DNA of 64,000 bases from assembly GCF_001625445.1 (NCBI RefSeq), contig NZ_LWHG01000004.1:35816-99815 (forward strand), in the 5' to 3' direction. Below are positions 1 to 8,788 of this stretch, one piece after another; within the stretch, counting starts at the first letter, position 1, and the number at the start of each line of letters is the position of its first letter. The position numbers were made by a program, and so were the translations under genes. Below the pieces are notes generated by a model, which saw only the letters and a program-made list of their open reading frames with translations, was not told the DNA's origin and made no database searches. Origin of the DNA: Haladaptatus sp. R4. GTDB taxonomy: Archaea; Halobacteriota; Halobacteria; Halobacteriales; Haladaptataceae.

Positions 1-738
1 GACGTATGCCGTGGTCGAACCCAGTGCGATGAGCACGTCCATGTTCGCCGTCCGGTTCTTCACGAGCGCCTTGTAGGCGTTGCCGTAGAACTCCTTGCCC
101 AGCCAAATCTGGACGGGCGTGGCGAAGACGAACTGCACCACTGCGACGTCGATTCCGAAGAGCGTCTCCCCGATCAGATCCGGGAAGAACAGGTGCTCGA
201 ACATGAAGAAGACGAGCGGTATCGCGAAGACGACTCCGAAAATCAGCAGACGGGATTGCTTTCGAATCTCGTCGTGGCGGGCGGCCTGTCGGGCGTCCTC
301 CGCTTCTTCCTCCGCGCCGTCCTCCCGAACCGGGTCGTAGCCCGCGTCCTCCACGGCGTCGTAGAGGTCCGAGAGGCTCACTTGCGCGGGGTTGTACTCG
401 ACGCTCGCCTCGTCGGTGGCGTAGTTGACGTCGGCGTTCACCACGCCGGGCACCGATTCGAGGGCCGTCTCGTTCGTCTCCGCGCAGTTCGAACAGGACA
501 TCCCCGTGATGCCGATGGTCGCGCTCGCGCGAACTGGGTCGTATCCGGCGCCCTCGATGGCCGCGTAGATGTCCGCCAGCGAGACGACCTCGGGGTCGTA
601 CTCGACGGTTCCCTCGTCCGTGGCGAAGTTGACGTTCGCCTCCCGGACGCCGTCGAGCGCGTTCAACGCCTCGCTGACCGTCCCTGAACAGTTCGCGCAA
701 CTCATCCCTCTGATTTCGAGTTGCGTTTTTTCCATCAT
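1..738 (-). CDS. copA: Copper-translocating P-type ATPase, N-terminal part (cut by window edge)
   Basis: Reading leftward from the ATG at 738 (a second ATG follows directly at 735), the protein begins with two heavy-metal-associated domains, each with a metal-binding CxxC in the form GMSCANC and GMSCSNC, about 80 residues apart. A charged linker and the first membrane helices of a P1B-type ATPase follow. The gene leaves the window at base 1, so the phosphorylation and ATP-binding domains are not visible. Proteins of this family pump Cu(I) out of the cytoplasm. The copper regulator and CopZ-like chaperone at 8.8-9.8 kb support copper as the substrate. Silver, or another soft metal, cannot be excluded without the membrane CPC motif. 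Confidence 0.9.
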   Translation of the reverse strand, partial: MMEKTQLEIRGMSCANCSGTVSEALNALDGVREANVNFATDEGTVEYDPEVVSLADIYAAIEGAGYDPVRASATIGITGMSCSNCAETNETALESVPGVVNADVNYATDEASVEYNPAQVSLSDLYDAVEDAGYDPVREDGAEEEAEDARQAARHDEIRKQSRLLIFGVVFAIPLVFFMFEHLFFPDLIGETLFGIDVAVVQFVFATPVQIWLGKEFYGNAYKALVKNRTANMDVLIALGSTTAYV

Positions 739-748
739 CGTGGCTCTT

Positions 749-778
749 GTTCATTCATACGGGACCCGGGTTCATTCA
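749..778 (-). promoter_or_regulatory. Direct repeat upstream of copA, possible metal-regulator operator
   Basis: The nine-base word GTTCATTCA occurs at 749-757 and again at 770-778, exactly 21 bases (two helical turns) apart. It lies 11 to 40 bases before the copA start. A TTTCTAAA-like TATA element in copA orientation lies just upstream near 785-795. Spacing and position suit a dimeric regulator. The regulator itself is a guess; the Lrp-TRASH protein at 8.8 kb is the obvious candidate. Confidence 0.35.
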
Positions 779-912
779 CGTTGCCGTTTAGAAACTGCGA
801 TTTGTTGGATCAGAATCCTTCGATAGTAATGTCGAATCGAGGTTGGACGCTGCCACCGAAACTCTATTCGGGAATATCCTTTCTTGCTGTCCCCGTATCG
901 GCTGTTCCGTAC

Positions 913-921
913 CTTTTTATA
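913..921 (+). promoter_or_regulatory. TATA box for the lipoprotein gene at 946
   Basis: The T/A stretch TTTTTATAT is centred about 28 bases before the ATG at 946. That is the spacing expected of an archaeal TATA box driving a leaderless transcript, and it supports 946 over longer in-frame starts. Confidence 0.5.
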
Positions 922-945
922 TCATATCGATTCTATTTTCCCTCG

Positions 946-1770
946 ATGCGTCGTGCCCTCCTCGCATTCGTACTCGTCCTCTCGCTCGTCACGGCCGGGT
1001 GTAACGCGTTCACTTCGTCGGAGCCGAATCCCGCACCGAAAACGACGACGGAACTCTCCGGCCAACTCGTTCCCGGTCTGTCGGCGAGCGGGTTCACCGA
1101 CCGGGAGAAACTGACCGCCGCTCATGATGAGATTCTTCGGGAGGATTCGTACACTGCTCGATATCGGGTCACCGAAAGGGCCAGCAACGGGAGCGTACTC
1201 GGTTACTTTCGCACACGCTACCGATCCGGTACGAACCGTGACCACTTCACCTATCACACCGTCCAGAACGGAACGCTGCTCGACGTAAACTCGTCGAAAT
1301 ACGTGGCTTCCGTGTGGTCGAACGGTAGTCTGTCGTTGCTCGCTCAAACGGTCGACGAGACGACGAATTACCGACGGATAGGCAATACGGCTGCACGAGA
1401 AGGGCGAACCACGAACCGTGACCGACTGTACGTTCTCACCTCCGTGCTGAACGTGACGCGGATCGAGCGGACGAATGACTCGGGAACCCCGATGTATCGA
1501 GTCGTCGCAAACGACCTCGTCCATCCATCGCTTCTCACAAACTTCGACACCGTCCACAACGCCTCGCTCGTGGCGGTCATCGATACGTGGGGCGTCGTCC
1601 ACCACTACCGATTCGAGGTATCCGGGACGAACGACGGCAAGGCGGTTTACCGAACCGAGACGTTCGACGTTTCGGACGTCGGGGCGACGGAAATCCGCCG
1701 ACCGCCGTGGTACGCGGCCGCGATGAACGCCACGTCACGTCGTGGCAATTCGACGGCCCGATCATCCTAG
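946..1770 (+). CDS. Predicted secreted lipoprotein, function unknown
   Basis: The 274-residue product opens with a positively charged N-terminus, a hydrophobic stretch and a lipobox ending AGC at about residues 17-19, so it should be lipid-anchored on the outside of the membrane. The mature part is rich in Asn, Thr and Asp, with many N-x-S/T sites, and resembles other haloarchaeal surface lipoproteins. I recognise no enzymatic motif. The start at 946 is chosen because the signal peptide begins there and a TATA-like box lies 25-33 bases upstream. Its stop codon shares the bases CTAG with the stop of the convergent gene. Confidence 0.75.
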   Translation: MRRALLAFVLVLSLVTAGCNAFTSSEPNPAPKTTTELSGQLVPGLSASGFTDREKLTAAHDEILREDSYTARYRVTERASNGSVLGYFRTRYRSGTNRDHFTYHTVQNGTLLDVNSSKYVASVWSNGSLSLLAQTVDETTNYRRIGNTAAREGRTTNRDRLYVLTSVLNVTRIERTNDSGTPMYRVVANDLVHPSLLTNFDTVHNASLVAVIDTWGVVHHYRFEVSGTNDGKAVYRTETFDVSDVGATEIRRPPWYAAAMNATSRRGNSTARSS

Positions 1771-2152
1771 TCCCCGCCGACCTCGTTCGCGTCGGTTGAT
1801 CGACTCGCATCGAACGACGCGCCTCCCGAATGACGCGGCCGCCGAGGAAACAGAGGAGAACGCCGATGGCCGCGTCGCCCCACCGGGGAACCGGCCCGGT
1901 GGTTGCGACGAGGAACGGACGTGTCACCTGCCACAACCCGAGCAAGGCGAGGAGTATTCCCGCCGCGATGCTGATTCGTTTTTCTCGCCAGATACAGATC
2001 ATCCCGTACAAAGCGAGAATCAGCACGGCCGTGCCGACGATGATGTCGTTCCAGAAGTTCGGCGCGAGCATTTCTCCGTACACCGCGAACGGCGCGACGA
2101 GCAACCAAGCGCCGAGCGGTGCCCCCGCGATGATGGTCTTGTCTCCCCACAT
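1767..2152 (-). pseudogene. SPW-repeat-like membrane protein, one probable frameshift
   Basis: From the ATG at 2152 the frame encodes about 110 residues with four hydrophobic helices and the pattern WNDIIVGTAVL, as in the small SPW-repeat integral membrane proteins of haloarchaea. The open frame then continues antisense through the 3' end of the lipoprotein gene. A one-base loss near 1820 (GAGGCGCGTCG where GAGGCGGCGTCG would fit) instead gives a short acidic tail ending in GGD and a stop at 1767. That tail is more natural for this organism, and the two convergent genes then end on the same CTAG. Function is unknown. The frameshift is my inference. Confidence 0.6.
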
Positions 2153-2232
2153 CCGTCCATCCGCACGATGTGGGGGTGAATAAGTGAGACGGCCGTGAAA
2201 GCAAATAAACTTTCAATAACGCAAGTACAGAT

Positions 2233-2239
2233 GATTTAT
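2233..2239 (+). promoter_or_regulatory. TATA box for the thioesterase gene
   Basis: GATTTAT lies 27-33 bases before the ATG at 2266. This decides for that ATG rather than the in-frame GTG at 2242, which would overlap the promoter. Confidence 0.5.
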
Positions 2240-2265
2240 CTGTGGGCGTCGTGTACGTCCGCTCG

Positions 2266-2742
2266 ATGAACGAAACGGAGACCCTCTCGGAATCCCACAC
2301 GGTCATGAGCGAAATCCTGATGCCGAACGATACGAACAACCTCGGGCGGGCGCTCGGCGGGTCGGTGCTCCACTGGATGGACATCTGCGCCGCGATTTCG
2401 TCCCGCCGATTCTCGCGGCGGCAGGTCGTGACGGCGTCGATGGATCACGTCGATTTTTTGGGTCCTATCGATCTCGGCGACATCGTGACCGTGGAGGGGT
2501 ACGTGTTCGAAACGGGGAAGACGAGCATGGACGTCGTCGTCACGGTCCGCGCCGAACGGCCCAGTCGGAACGAGAAGCGAGACACCGCGACGTCGTTTTT
2601 CACCATGGTCGCGCTCGACGAGGACGAGCGACCGGCGTCGGTCCCGGACCTCGACTGCCCGACCGACGACCAGAAAACCCTGCGCGACGACGCGCTTCGT
2701 CGCCGCGAAAAGCGTCGTACGTCGATCAGCGCATCCCAATAA
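2266..2742 (+). CDS. Acyl-CoA thioesterase, hotdog fold
   Basis: The 158-residue protein matches the YciA/acyl-CoA hydrolase type of hotdog thioesterase. It has an N-terminal region MPNDTNNLGRALGGSVLHWMD with the central helix, followed by the strand ASMDHVDFLGPI that lines the active site. The family hydrolyses acyl-CoA thioesters in the cytosol; chain-length preference cannot be read here. The C-terminal 25 residues are charged and probably disordered. The ATG at 2266 is preferred because a TATA-like element sits 27 bases upstream. The gene runs convergently into nrdB with a nine-base gap. Confidence 0.85.
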   Translation: MNETETLSESHTVMSEILMPNDTNNLGRALGGSVLHWMDICAAISSRRFSRRQVVTASMDHVDFLGPIDLGDIVTVEGYVFETGKTSMDVVVTVRAERPSRNEKRDTATSFFTMVALDEDERPASVPDLDCPTDDQKTLRDDALRRREKRRTSISASQ

Positions 2743-2751
2743 GAACGACCG

Positions 2752-3744
2752 TTACCAGTCGAGCGACCCGCCGCTCTGATACTCGGTGACCTGCGTCTCG
2801 AAGAAGTTCTTCTCCTTGTTCAGGTCCACCTGCTCGGACATCCACGGGAACGGGTTGTCGGTGCCGTACTGCTCCGGGAGGTCCAACTGTCCGAGTCTGC
2901 GGTCGGCGACGTGTTCGACGTACTCGGCGAACTGTTCCGCGCTCATGCCGAGGATTTCGTCGGGGCACGCCTCGTAGGCGTAGATCTTCTCCAACTCGAC
3001 GGCCTCGGTGATGAGCTCGGTCACCTCGTCGCCGAACTCGTCGGTCCACACGCCCGGGTTCTCGGTCCGAATCTCGTTGATGAGGTCCACGCCGAAGCCG
3101 ACGTGAAGCGACTCGTCGCGCATGATGTACTCGAACTGCTGGCCGATGCCGACCATCTTGTTCTGGCGTTTCAGCCCGAGCATCATGGCGAACCCGGCGT
3201 AGAAGAAGACGCCTTCCATGATGACATAGAAGCCGACCAGGTCGCGCAGGAATTCGCGGACGTCGTCTTCGGTGTCGATGGTGAAATCCGGGCGGTTGAT
3301 GGCCCGCGTCAGGTTCACCACGAACTCGTCTTTCTCCTCGATGGAGGGAACCCGCTCGTACATCCCGTACAGGTAGTCCGGGTCGAAGCCGAGCGAGTCA
3401 CAGCAGTAGATGAACGTGTCCGTGTGAATCGCCTCCTCGTAGGCTTGTCGGAGGAGATACTGACGACACTCGGGCGCGGTCACGTACTCGTACAGCGCGA
3501 GGACGATGTTGTTCGCGGTGAGCGATTCGGCCGTCGAGAAGAAGCCGAGGTTCCACTCCACGAGTTGGCGCTCGGCATCCGAGAGGGCGCTTCCGTTCCA
3601 CTGGGAGATGTCGTCCTGCATGGGAATCTCCTCGGGAACCCAGTTGTTGTTGACGCCCGCTTGGTAGTAGTCGCGGGCCCAGTCGTAGTCCAGCGGGAGT
3701 ATCCTGTTCGGGTCGTGTTCGGCGTCGTTGTTGATGAGTGGCAT
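2752..3744 (-). CDS. nrdB: Ribonucleotide reductase small subunit, Tyr-less (class Ic-like)
   Basis: This 330-residue all-helical R2 protein carries the dinuclear-metal site that makes the oxidant used by the large subunit. Visible ligands are E73, the EAIH motif (E104, H107), and a late RDESLH motif. The position four residues after H107, where E. coli R2 has the radical tyrosine, is F111. The first ligand is Glu rather than Asp. Both features are those of class Ic enzymes with a Mn/Fe cofactor, as known from Chlamydia trachomatis. It lies 31 bases after nrdA and is the last gene of the nrdR-nrdA-nrdB operon. Class assignment is inference; the family call is firm. Confidence 0.93.
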   Translation of the reverse strand: MPLINNDAEHDPNRILPLDYDWARDYYQAGVNNNWVPEEIPMQDDISQWNGSALSDAERQLVEWNLGFFSTAESLTANNIVLALYEYVTAPECRQYLLRQAYEEAIHTDTFIYCCDSLGFDPDYLYGMYERVPSIEEKDEFVVNLTRAINRPDFTIDTEDDVREFLRDLVGFYVIMEGVFFYAGFAMMLGLKRQNKMVGIGQQFEYIMRDESLHVGFGVDLINEIRTENPGVWTDEFGDEVTELITEAVELEKIYAYEACPDEILGMSAEQFAEYVEHVADRRLGQLDLPEQYGTDNPFPWMSEQVDLNKEKNFFETQVTEYQSGGSLDW

Positions 3745-3775
3745 GGATGGGTTGAAATGGTGATCGTGTGATCGA

Positions 3776-6223
3776 TTACTGACAGGCGTCGCACGTCGGG
3801 TCTTCGACGGTACAGAGGTCCTTCCCGTCCGCTTCGTCCGCCGGTCGTCCGCCGTCGGTCTCGGCCTCGTCGGCTCCGAACTCGTCCCGGTGCTGGCTCT
3901 TACCGTACTCGGCCATGTCGAGCGTCGACTTTTCGATTCCCGACGCGCCGAGCGTCCGCAGGTAGTAGGTCGTCTTCAGGCCCAACCGCCACGCAGTCTT
4001 GTACACGTCGTCGAGGAGCGTACCGTCCGTGGACGGGAAGAAGACGTTGTGCGAGACCGATTGGTCGATCCACGTCTGCCGGTGGGCGGTCAGTTCCAGT
4101 TGGTGGCGCGGATCGATCTCGAACGCCCCGCGATACAGTTCCTTCAGGTCGTTCGGAACGGCGTCTATCTCCTGAATCGAACCGTCGTGATACTTGATTC
4201 GGTCCACCATCTCTTCGTCCCACTCGTCGATTTCTTGTAGGTCGTCAACGAGGTGGTCGTTGATGACGGTGAACTCGCCGGACATGTTCGATTTCACGTA
4301 GAGGTTTGAGTACTGCGGTTCGATGGACGGCGTGGTTCCGTTGATGGTCGAAACCGTGGCCGTCGGCGCGATGGCCATCGTGTTCGAGTTGCGCATCCCG
4401 TGCTCCTCGACGTGTTCGCGGACGACGTACCAGTCGAGGGTCTCCTCGCGGTCGGTCGGAATCTCCCTCCCTCGTTCCGCTTCGAGCGAATCGACGGTGT
4501 CCTGCGGGAGCAGGCCGCGATCCCACTTCGAACCGTCGTAGGACGGATAGGGTTCTCGCTCGGCGGCGAGTTTCGAGGAGTTCAGGATGGCGTGGTAGGA
4601 AACGAACTCCTGCCAGCGGTTCGCGGCCTCGATACCCTCTTCGGAGTCCATCGGGATTCCGAGTTCCATCAGCGCGTCGTGGAATCCCATCGTTCCGAGT
4701 CCGACCGGCCGGTGTCGCATGTTCGACTCCTCGGCCTCGTCGGTGGGGTAGAAACAGAGGTCAACGACGTTGTCCAACATCCGCATGGCGGTTTCGATGG
4801 TGTCCGCGAGGTGGTCGCGATCGAGTTCATTTCCTTCGACGTGCGTAACGAAGTTCACGCTGCCGAGGTTGCAGACGGCGTGTTCGTCCTCGCTCGTGTT
4901 CAGCGTGATTTCGGTGCAGAGGTTCGAGGAGTGAACCGTCCCGACGTGGTCCTGCGGCGAGCGGACGTTACACGGGTCCTTGAACGTCAACCACGGGTGG
5001 CCCGTCTCGAACAGGCGCGTGAGGGTTTTGCGCCACAGTTCCTTGGCATCGATGCGCTCGTACTGACGGAACTCGCCCTCGTCCGCCATCGCTTCGTACT
5101 CGCGATATTTCTCCTCGAAGGCGGCACCGGACAGGTCGTGGAGGTCCGGCACCTCGTCGGGGCTGAACAGCGTCCATTCCTCCCCCTGTTCGACGCGCTT
5201 CATGAACAGGTCCGGAATCCACGCCGCCGTGTTCATGTCCGGCGTGCGTCGGCGTTCGTCGCCCGTGTTCCGTTTCAGGTCGATGAAGGCGGGGAAGTCC
5301 AGATGCCAGCAGGCGAGGTACCCACAGGCCGCCCCGCGCCGCTTCCCGGAGCGGTTTATCACCGCCGTCACGTCGTTGCTGATGCGGAGGAACGGCACGA
5401 CGCCGGTGGATTCCACGCCCGTCGATTCGATGAGCGCGCCGCCCGCGCGGAGGTTGGTCCAGTCGTTGCCGAGGCCGCCGCTCCACTTCGAAAGCTGTGC
5501 GTGGCCTTTGTACGACTCGAAGATGTGTTCGAGGTCGTCCGAGACCGTCGTCAGGTAACACGACGACAGTTGCGGGTGGGTCGTCCCGCTGTGGAACAGC
5601 GTCGGTGTCGAGGGGGTGAACTCCAGTTTCGAGAGGACGTCGTAGAACTCCTCGGCCCGGCGCTGCGGTTCGTCCTCTTCGACAGCCAATCCCATCGCGA
5701 CGCGCATCCAGAACGCCTGCGGCAGTTCGAGGTGCTCGCCGTTCTCCTCGGTTTTGAGGAAGTACCGCTGAATCAGCGTGTCCATCGCCATGTGCTCGAA
5801 CCGCTCGTCTCGGCTCAGTTCGAGGTAGTCGGCCAGCGATTCGAGGTCGAAGGTTTCGGTTAGTCGCGGGTCGAGACGGCCGATTTCGACGCCGTGTTCG
5901 AGGTTGTCGACGAACGTCGAGCGGTACTCCTTGTCCAGTTCGTACCCTTCCAAATCCTCGCCGATAACCTCGCGGTAGTACCGCTGGCGCGCCGCGGCCG
6001 CGGCGATTCTCTTGAACGTCGGGTCGCGTTCGACGCGCGCGGAGAGCGCGTCGACGACGGCTCGATACAGTTCGTCGGTGCTCGCGCCGTCGTAGGAGTT
6101 CCGCTCGATTTCGGTGACGATGTCGTCCCAGTCGTCCGCCGAAAGTATCGTTTCGTGGCCCGTTCGTGCTCGGTCCAGAATCGACCGAGCGTCCGTCGTC
6201 GTCGCTGTTGATTGGTGGCTCAT
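3776..6223 (-). CDS. nrdA: Ribonucleotide reductase large subunit
   Basis: This intact 815-residue protein reduces ribonucleotides to deoxyribonucleotides together with NrdB. Readable catalytic features are SSCYL with C222, the loop N434-x-C436-x-E438 that holds the thiyl-radical cysteine, C451 in VCNLGS, the YY pair in TTYYLRT on the radical path, and the C-terminal C811-x-x-C814 that is re-reduced by thioredoxin or glutaredoxin. I see no full N-terminal ATP-cone, so allosteric activity control may lie elsewhere or be absent. The start is 16 bases after nrdR, and nrdB follows 31 bases downstream. Expression is probably controlled by NrdR through the boxes at 6756-6801. Confidence 0.95.
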   Translation of the reverse strand: MSHQSTATTTDARSILDRARTGHETILSADDWDDIVTEIERNSYDGASTDELYRAVVDALSARVERDPTFKRIAAAAARQRYYREVIGEDLEGYELDKEYRSTFVDNLEHGVEIGRLDPRLTETFDLESLADYLELSRDERFEHMAMDTLIQRYFLKTEENGEHLELPQAFWMRVAMGLAVEEDEPQRRAEEFYDVLSKLEFTPSTPTLFHSGTTHPQLSSCYLTTVSDDLEHIFESYKGHAQLSKWSGGLGNDWTNLRAGGALIESTGVESTGVVPFLRISNDVTAVINRSGKRRGAACGYLACWHLDFPAFIDLKRNTGDERRRTPDMNTAAWIPDLFMKRVEQGEEWTLFSPDEVPDLHDLSGAAFEEKYREYEAMADEGEFRQYERIDAKELWRKTLTRLFETGHPWLTFKDPCNVRSPQDHVGTVHSSNLCTEITLNTSEDEHAVCNLGSVNFVTHVEGNELDRDHLADTIETAMRMLDNVVDLCFYPTDEAEESNMRHRPVGLGTMGFHDALMELGIPMDSEEGIEAANRWQEFVSYHAILNSSKLAAEREPYPSYDGSKWDRGLLPQDTVDSLEAERGREIPTDREETLDWYVVREHVEEHGMRNSNTMAIAPTATVSTINGTTPSIEPQYSNLYVKSNMSGEFTVINDHLVDDLQEIDEWDEEMVDRIKYHDGSIQEIDAVPNDLKELYRGAFEIDPRHQLELTAHRQTWIDQSVSHNVFFPSTDGTLLDDVYKTAWRLGLKTTYYLRTLGASGIEKSTLDMAEYGKSQHRDEFGADEAETDGGRPADEADGKDLCTVEDPTCDACQ

Positions 6224-6239
6224 AAATCGTTAACTCGTT

Positions 6240-6724
6240 TTACTTGTCGGTCGGATGAGGAGGGTCGTCGTCCAGTTCCGCGTCGAGAACCGCGTCGAGT
6301 TCGCGGAGGAACTCCTCCGGTTCGGAGAACGCCTTGTACACGGAGACGAACCGGATGTACGCGACTTGGTCCAGTTCGCGCAGGCGCTCGGAGACGAGGT
6401 CACCGACGAGGCTGGACGAGACGATGCGCGTGTCCCGGTTCTGGAGGTCGGACTCCACTTCCTCGACCAGACTCGTCACGGATTCCTCGCTCACGTGGCG
6501 TTTTTCGACGGCTCGGTCGATCCCCGCACGGAGCTTCCGGCGGTTGTACGACTCGATGTTCCCGTCGCGTTTCTTCACCTGGAGGGAGTCCCATTCCGGA
6601 CGCTCGTACGTCGTGAATCGAAACGAGCACCGTTGGCATCGCGCCGCCGTCGTACCGACGTTCCGTCGGCGCTCGTGGTGTCGATGACTCGCGTCCGTTC
6701 GTTCCCGCAATCCGGGCAGTTCAT
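6240..6724 (-). pseudogene. nrdR: Transcriptional repressor NrdR, one probable frameshift
   Basis: NrdR is the zinc-ribbon plus ATP-cone repressor of ribonucleotide reductase genes. From the ATG at 6724 the frame reads MNCPDCGNERTRVIDT and then VRRRR. One base is missing near 6639, after which the protein continues CQRCSFRFTTYERPEW and the full ATP-cone to the stop at 6240. With the base restored the product is about 161 residues, the family's usual size, with both CxxC pairs of the zinc ribbon. Without it only a 156-residue ORF lacking the first CxxC remains. It is first in the operon, 16 bases before nrdA, and probably autoregulated. Confidence 0.88.
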
Positions 6725-6755
6725 GGTTGTCACTCCTTGTACCTCCTGTTGCTTA

Positions 6756-6801
6756 AACCCACATATGGGGTCTCGCTTCTTCCAACCGCTATATGTGGTG
6801 T
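6756..6801 (-). promoter_or_regulatory. Pair of NrdR boxes and promoter of nrdR-nrdA-nrdB
   Basis: Read on the minus strand, 6801-6786 is ACACCACATATAGCGG, matching the bacterial NrdR-box consensus ACACTATATATAGTGT at 12 of 16 positions. A second copy at 6756-6771 (plus strand AACCCACATATGGGGT) matches at 10 of 16. Their centres are 30 bases apart, about three helical turns, close to the spacing typical of paired NrdR boxes. A TTTAAG TATA-like element follows at about 6752-6757, roughly 27 bases before the nrdR ATG, so NrdR bound here would block the promoter. The consensus is from memory of bacterial NrdR regulons. Confidence 0.7.
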
Positions 6802-6963
6802 CCAGTCACTACGGCATAAACGTTTCCCAATCGAGTTTCAGTAATACAAATTTACTTGATTTGTGTCTGGCACGGCACTGCGTACTCCGATGGACGGCCT
6901 TTCCACTACGAGTCCAAACCGACCAAAAAACGGTCCACCCGCCCGCTCGTAGTTACCGTCCGC

Positions 6964-8725
6964 TCAGTCCATCTCGTGGATATTCTCGCCTCGGTTGAGC
7001 CGTTCCGCGATTTGGAACGTCTGTTCGCCCGCCCGCCGCGTCGGCGTGTGCGCCGAGAGGTAGCGAGCGGTTCCGATGAGGTGAATCCGCGCTCTTTCTT
7101 CGCTCTCCTCGATTCCTTCGCCCGCGAGCGTGTCGTACTGATCGAACGCCGCCTCGACGTTCTGCCGGGTGTGGAACCCGACGTCCTCGCGCAGGAGCGC
7201 CTCGCCGAGTTTCCGTTTCAGCAGGTCCGTGTCTCCCTCGGCTTCGAGATACTCCGCTGTCAGCCTTCCCGCTCTGTCCACTTCCGCGTTGGACTCCACC
7301 TCGAAGGTCTCCATCAGTTCGTCCAGCACGGCGTCGGGCGAGCGGTTTCCGTCCGGTTCCGGAAGTCGCGTCGGCGGCGTGTTGAGGAACCTGTCGAGGT
7401 AGACGCTCATCGCCGCGTCGAGACGCCGCGATAGGCCTCGGGCGCGTCCGTCCGCCCCGCGAGTCCGTACACCGCGTTCGCGTAGGTGTAGGTGTGGTGG
7501 ACGGTGTTCCAGTCGCGGAACTCGTTCGACGTTCCGAACTGGGCGACGCGTCGCGCGGCGGCGAACGTCACGACTTGGGCGAGTTCCGCCGCCGTCGCGC
7601 CGTCCTCGATTGCGCCCGTGACCGCGTCCATGATGGCGTGCGGGTCCTCGCCGAGGAGAGTTTCGACGAAGTCGTCCGGTTCCGTCCACGTTTCTCCCTC
7701 CCCCGTTTCGAGCAACTCCGGCAGTTCGTCGGCGGCGTCGAAACACAATTCCGCCACGTCGATGGGTTGCCGCCACGAGGAGTTCTCTTCCGCCCGGTTC
7801 GCCGACGCGAGCCCCGGAACGAGGCTGGGGAGCACGTCGTCCGCGTGCTCCCACCCGACGTGGTCCAGCGTCTGGAACGCCTTGTTGATGAAATCCAGTC
7901 GGTGACCGGTGCCGAGGTAGAGGTGGTCGGTGACGGCGCGACGAGCATCCCCGCGATTTTCGACTCGTCCAGTCCTTCGCCGATTGCGGCTCTGAGTACG
8001 CGTTCCGCCCCGTCCGAGTCCCGCACCTCGATGTTGTCGCGGAACCACTCGGTCAGGCGCCCCGCGGACACGTCCTCCGTCGAGAGCGACTCCTGGACGA
8101 AGAACGGCGGTTCGCCCGAACACTCGTCGGCGACTTCGGTCAGTCCGACGTAGAGCGCTCGCCGACGGTCCTCCGCCCGCACGTCGTCCAACAGGTTCGC
8201 CATCACGCCGAGCGTCGTCAACCCTCGTCCCCATCCGGCCTGTCGATAGTGGGTGCCGAACTCCGCCCCGAGTTCCACCGGGACGGTGGACGGGACGCCT
8301 TCGGACTCCAACCCGATGACGGCTTTGGCGACCACGAGGTCGATGTTCTCCTGCAATCCGTGTTCGAGACGGTTGCGCCAGTGCTCCTCGGGTGGTTCCG
8401 TCCGCGGCGGGTTCGGTTGGACGTACACCTCGCCGTCCCGAATCTCGACGGGGTAGGTCTGCACGTCGTCGGCGAACGGATCGAAGGTATCCCCGCAGGA
8501 CATCTCGAATCGCGCGTGATGCCAGTGGCAGGTCAGGACGCCGTCGTCCACCGATCCTTTCGTCAGTGGGAAACCCATGTGCGGGCAGCGGTTATCTATC
8601 GCGTAGAACTCGTCCTCGTGGAAAAATAGCCCGATGGAGTGGCCGTTCGCCTGTACGATCTGCGGGGTGTCCTCTCGGAGTTCGTCCGCGTCAGCGACTC
8701 GGACGAACGAACCTTTCGTTGCCAT
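6964..8725 (-). pseudogene. Large Rieske [2Fe-2S] domain protein, two probable frameshifts
   Basis: The N-terminal 110 residues are a Rieske domain with C47-P-H49 and C66-H-W-H69, the two Cys and two His that bind a [2Fe-2S] cluster. About 475 residues of a helical domain follow that I cannot assign to a known enzyme. One base is missing near 7938 (GTCGCGCCGTC for GTCGCGGCCGTC). A second loss near 7421 joins AYRGV to FDAAMSVYLDRFLN. With both repaired the protein is 587 residues and ends at 6964. As sequenced, the last 148 residues could be read as a separate gene from the ATG at 7410, overlapping by ATGA. Redox function is likely; the substrate is unknown. Confidence 0.7.
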
Positions 8726-8788
8726 GGTTGGTATATTGTCACATGGAATCAAAACCCTTCCCTGAAACGGATTTATGTAACCGTCCCG

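Noticed and set aside
1577..1766. Extension of the SPW-like frame antisense into the lipoprotein gene
   Set aside because: The extra residues are Arg/Ser-rich and unlike haloarchaeal proteins; a one-base loss near 1820 gives a natural acidic end at 1767 instead.
6964..7410. The last 148 codons of the Rieske gene read as a separate gene (ATGA overlap)
   Set aside because: AYRGV followed by FDAAMSVYLDRFLN joins smoothly if one base is restored near 7421, and this matches the family's roughly 590-residue length. It remains a possible alternative.
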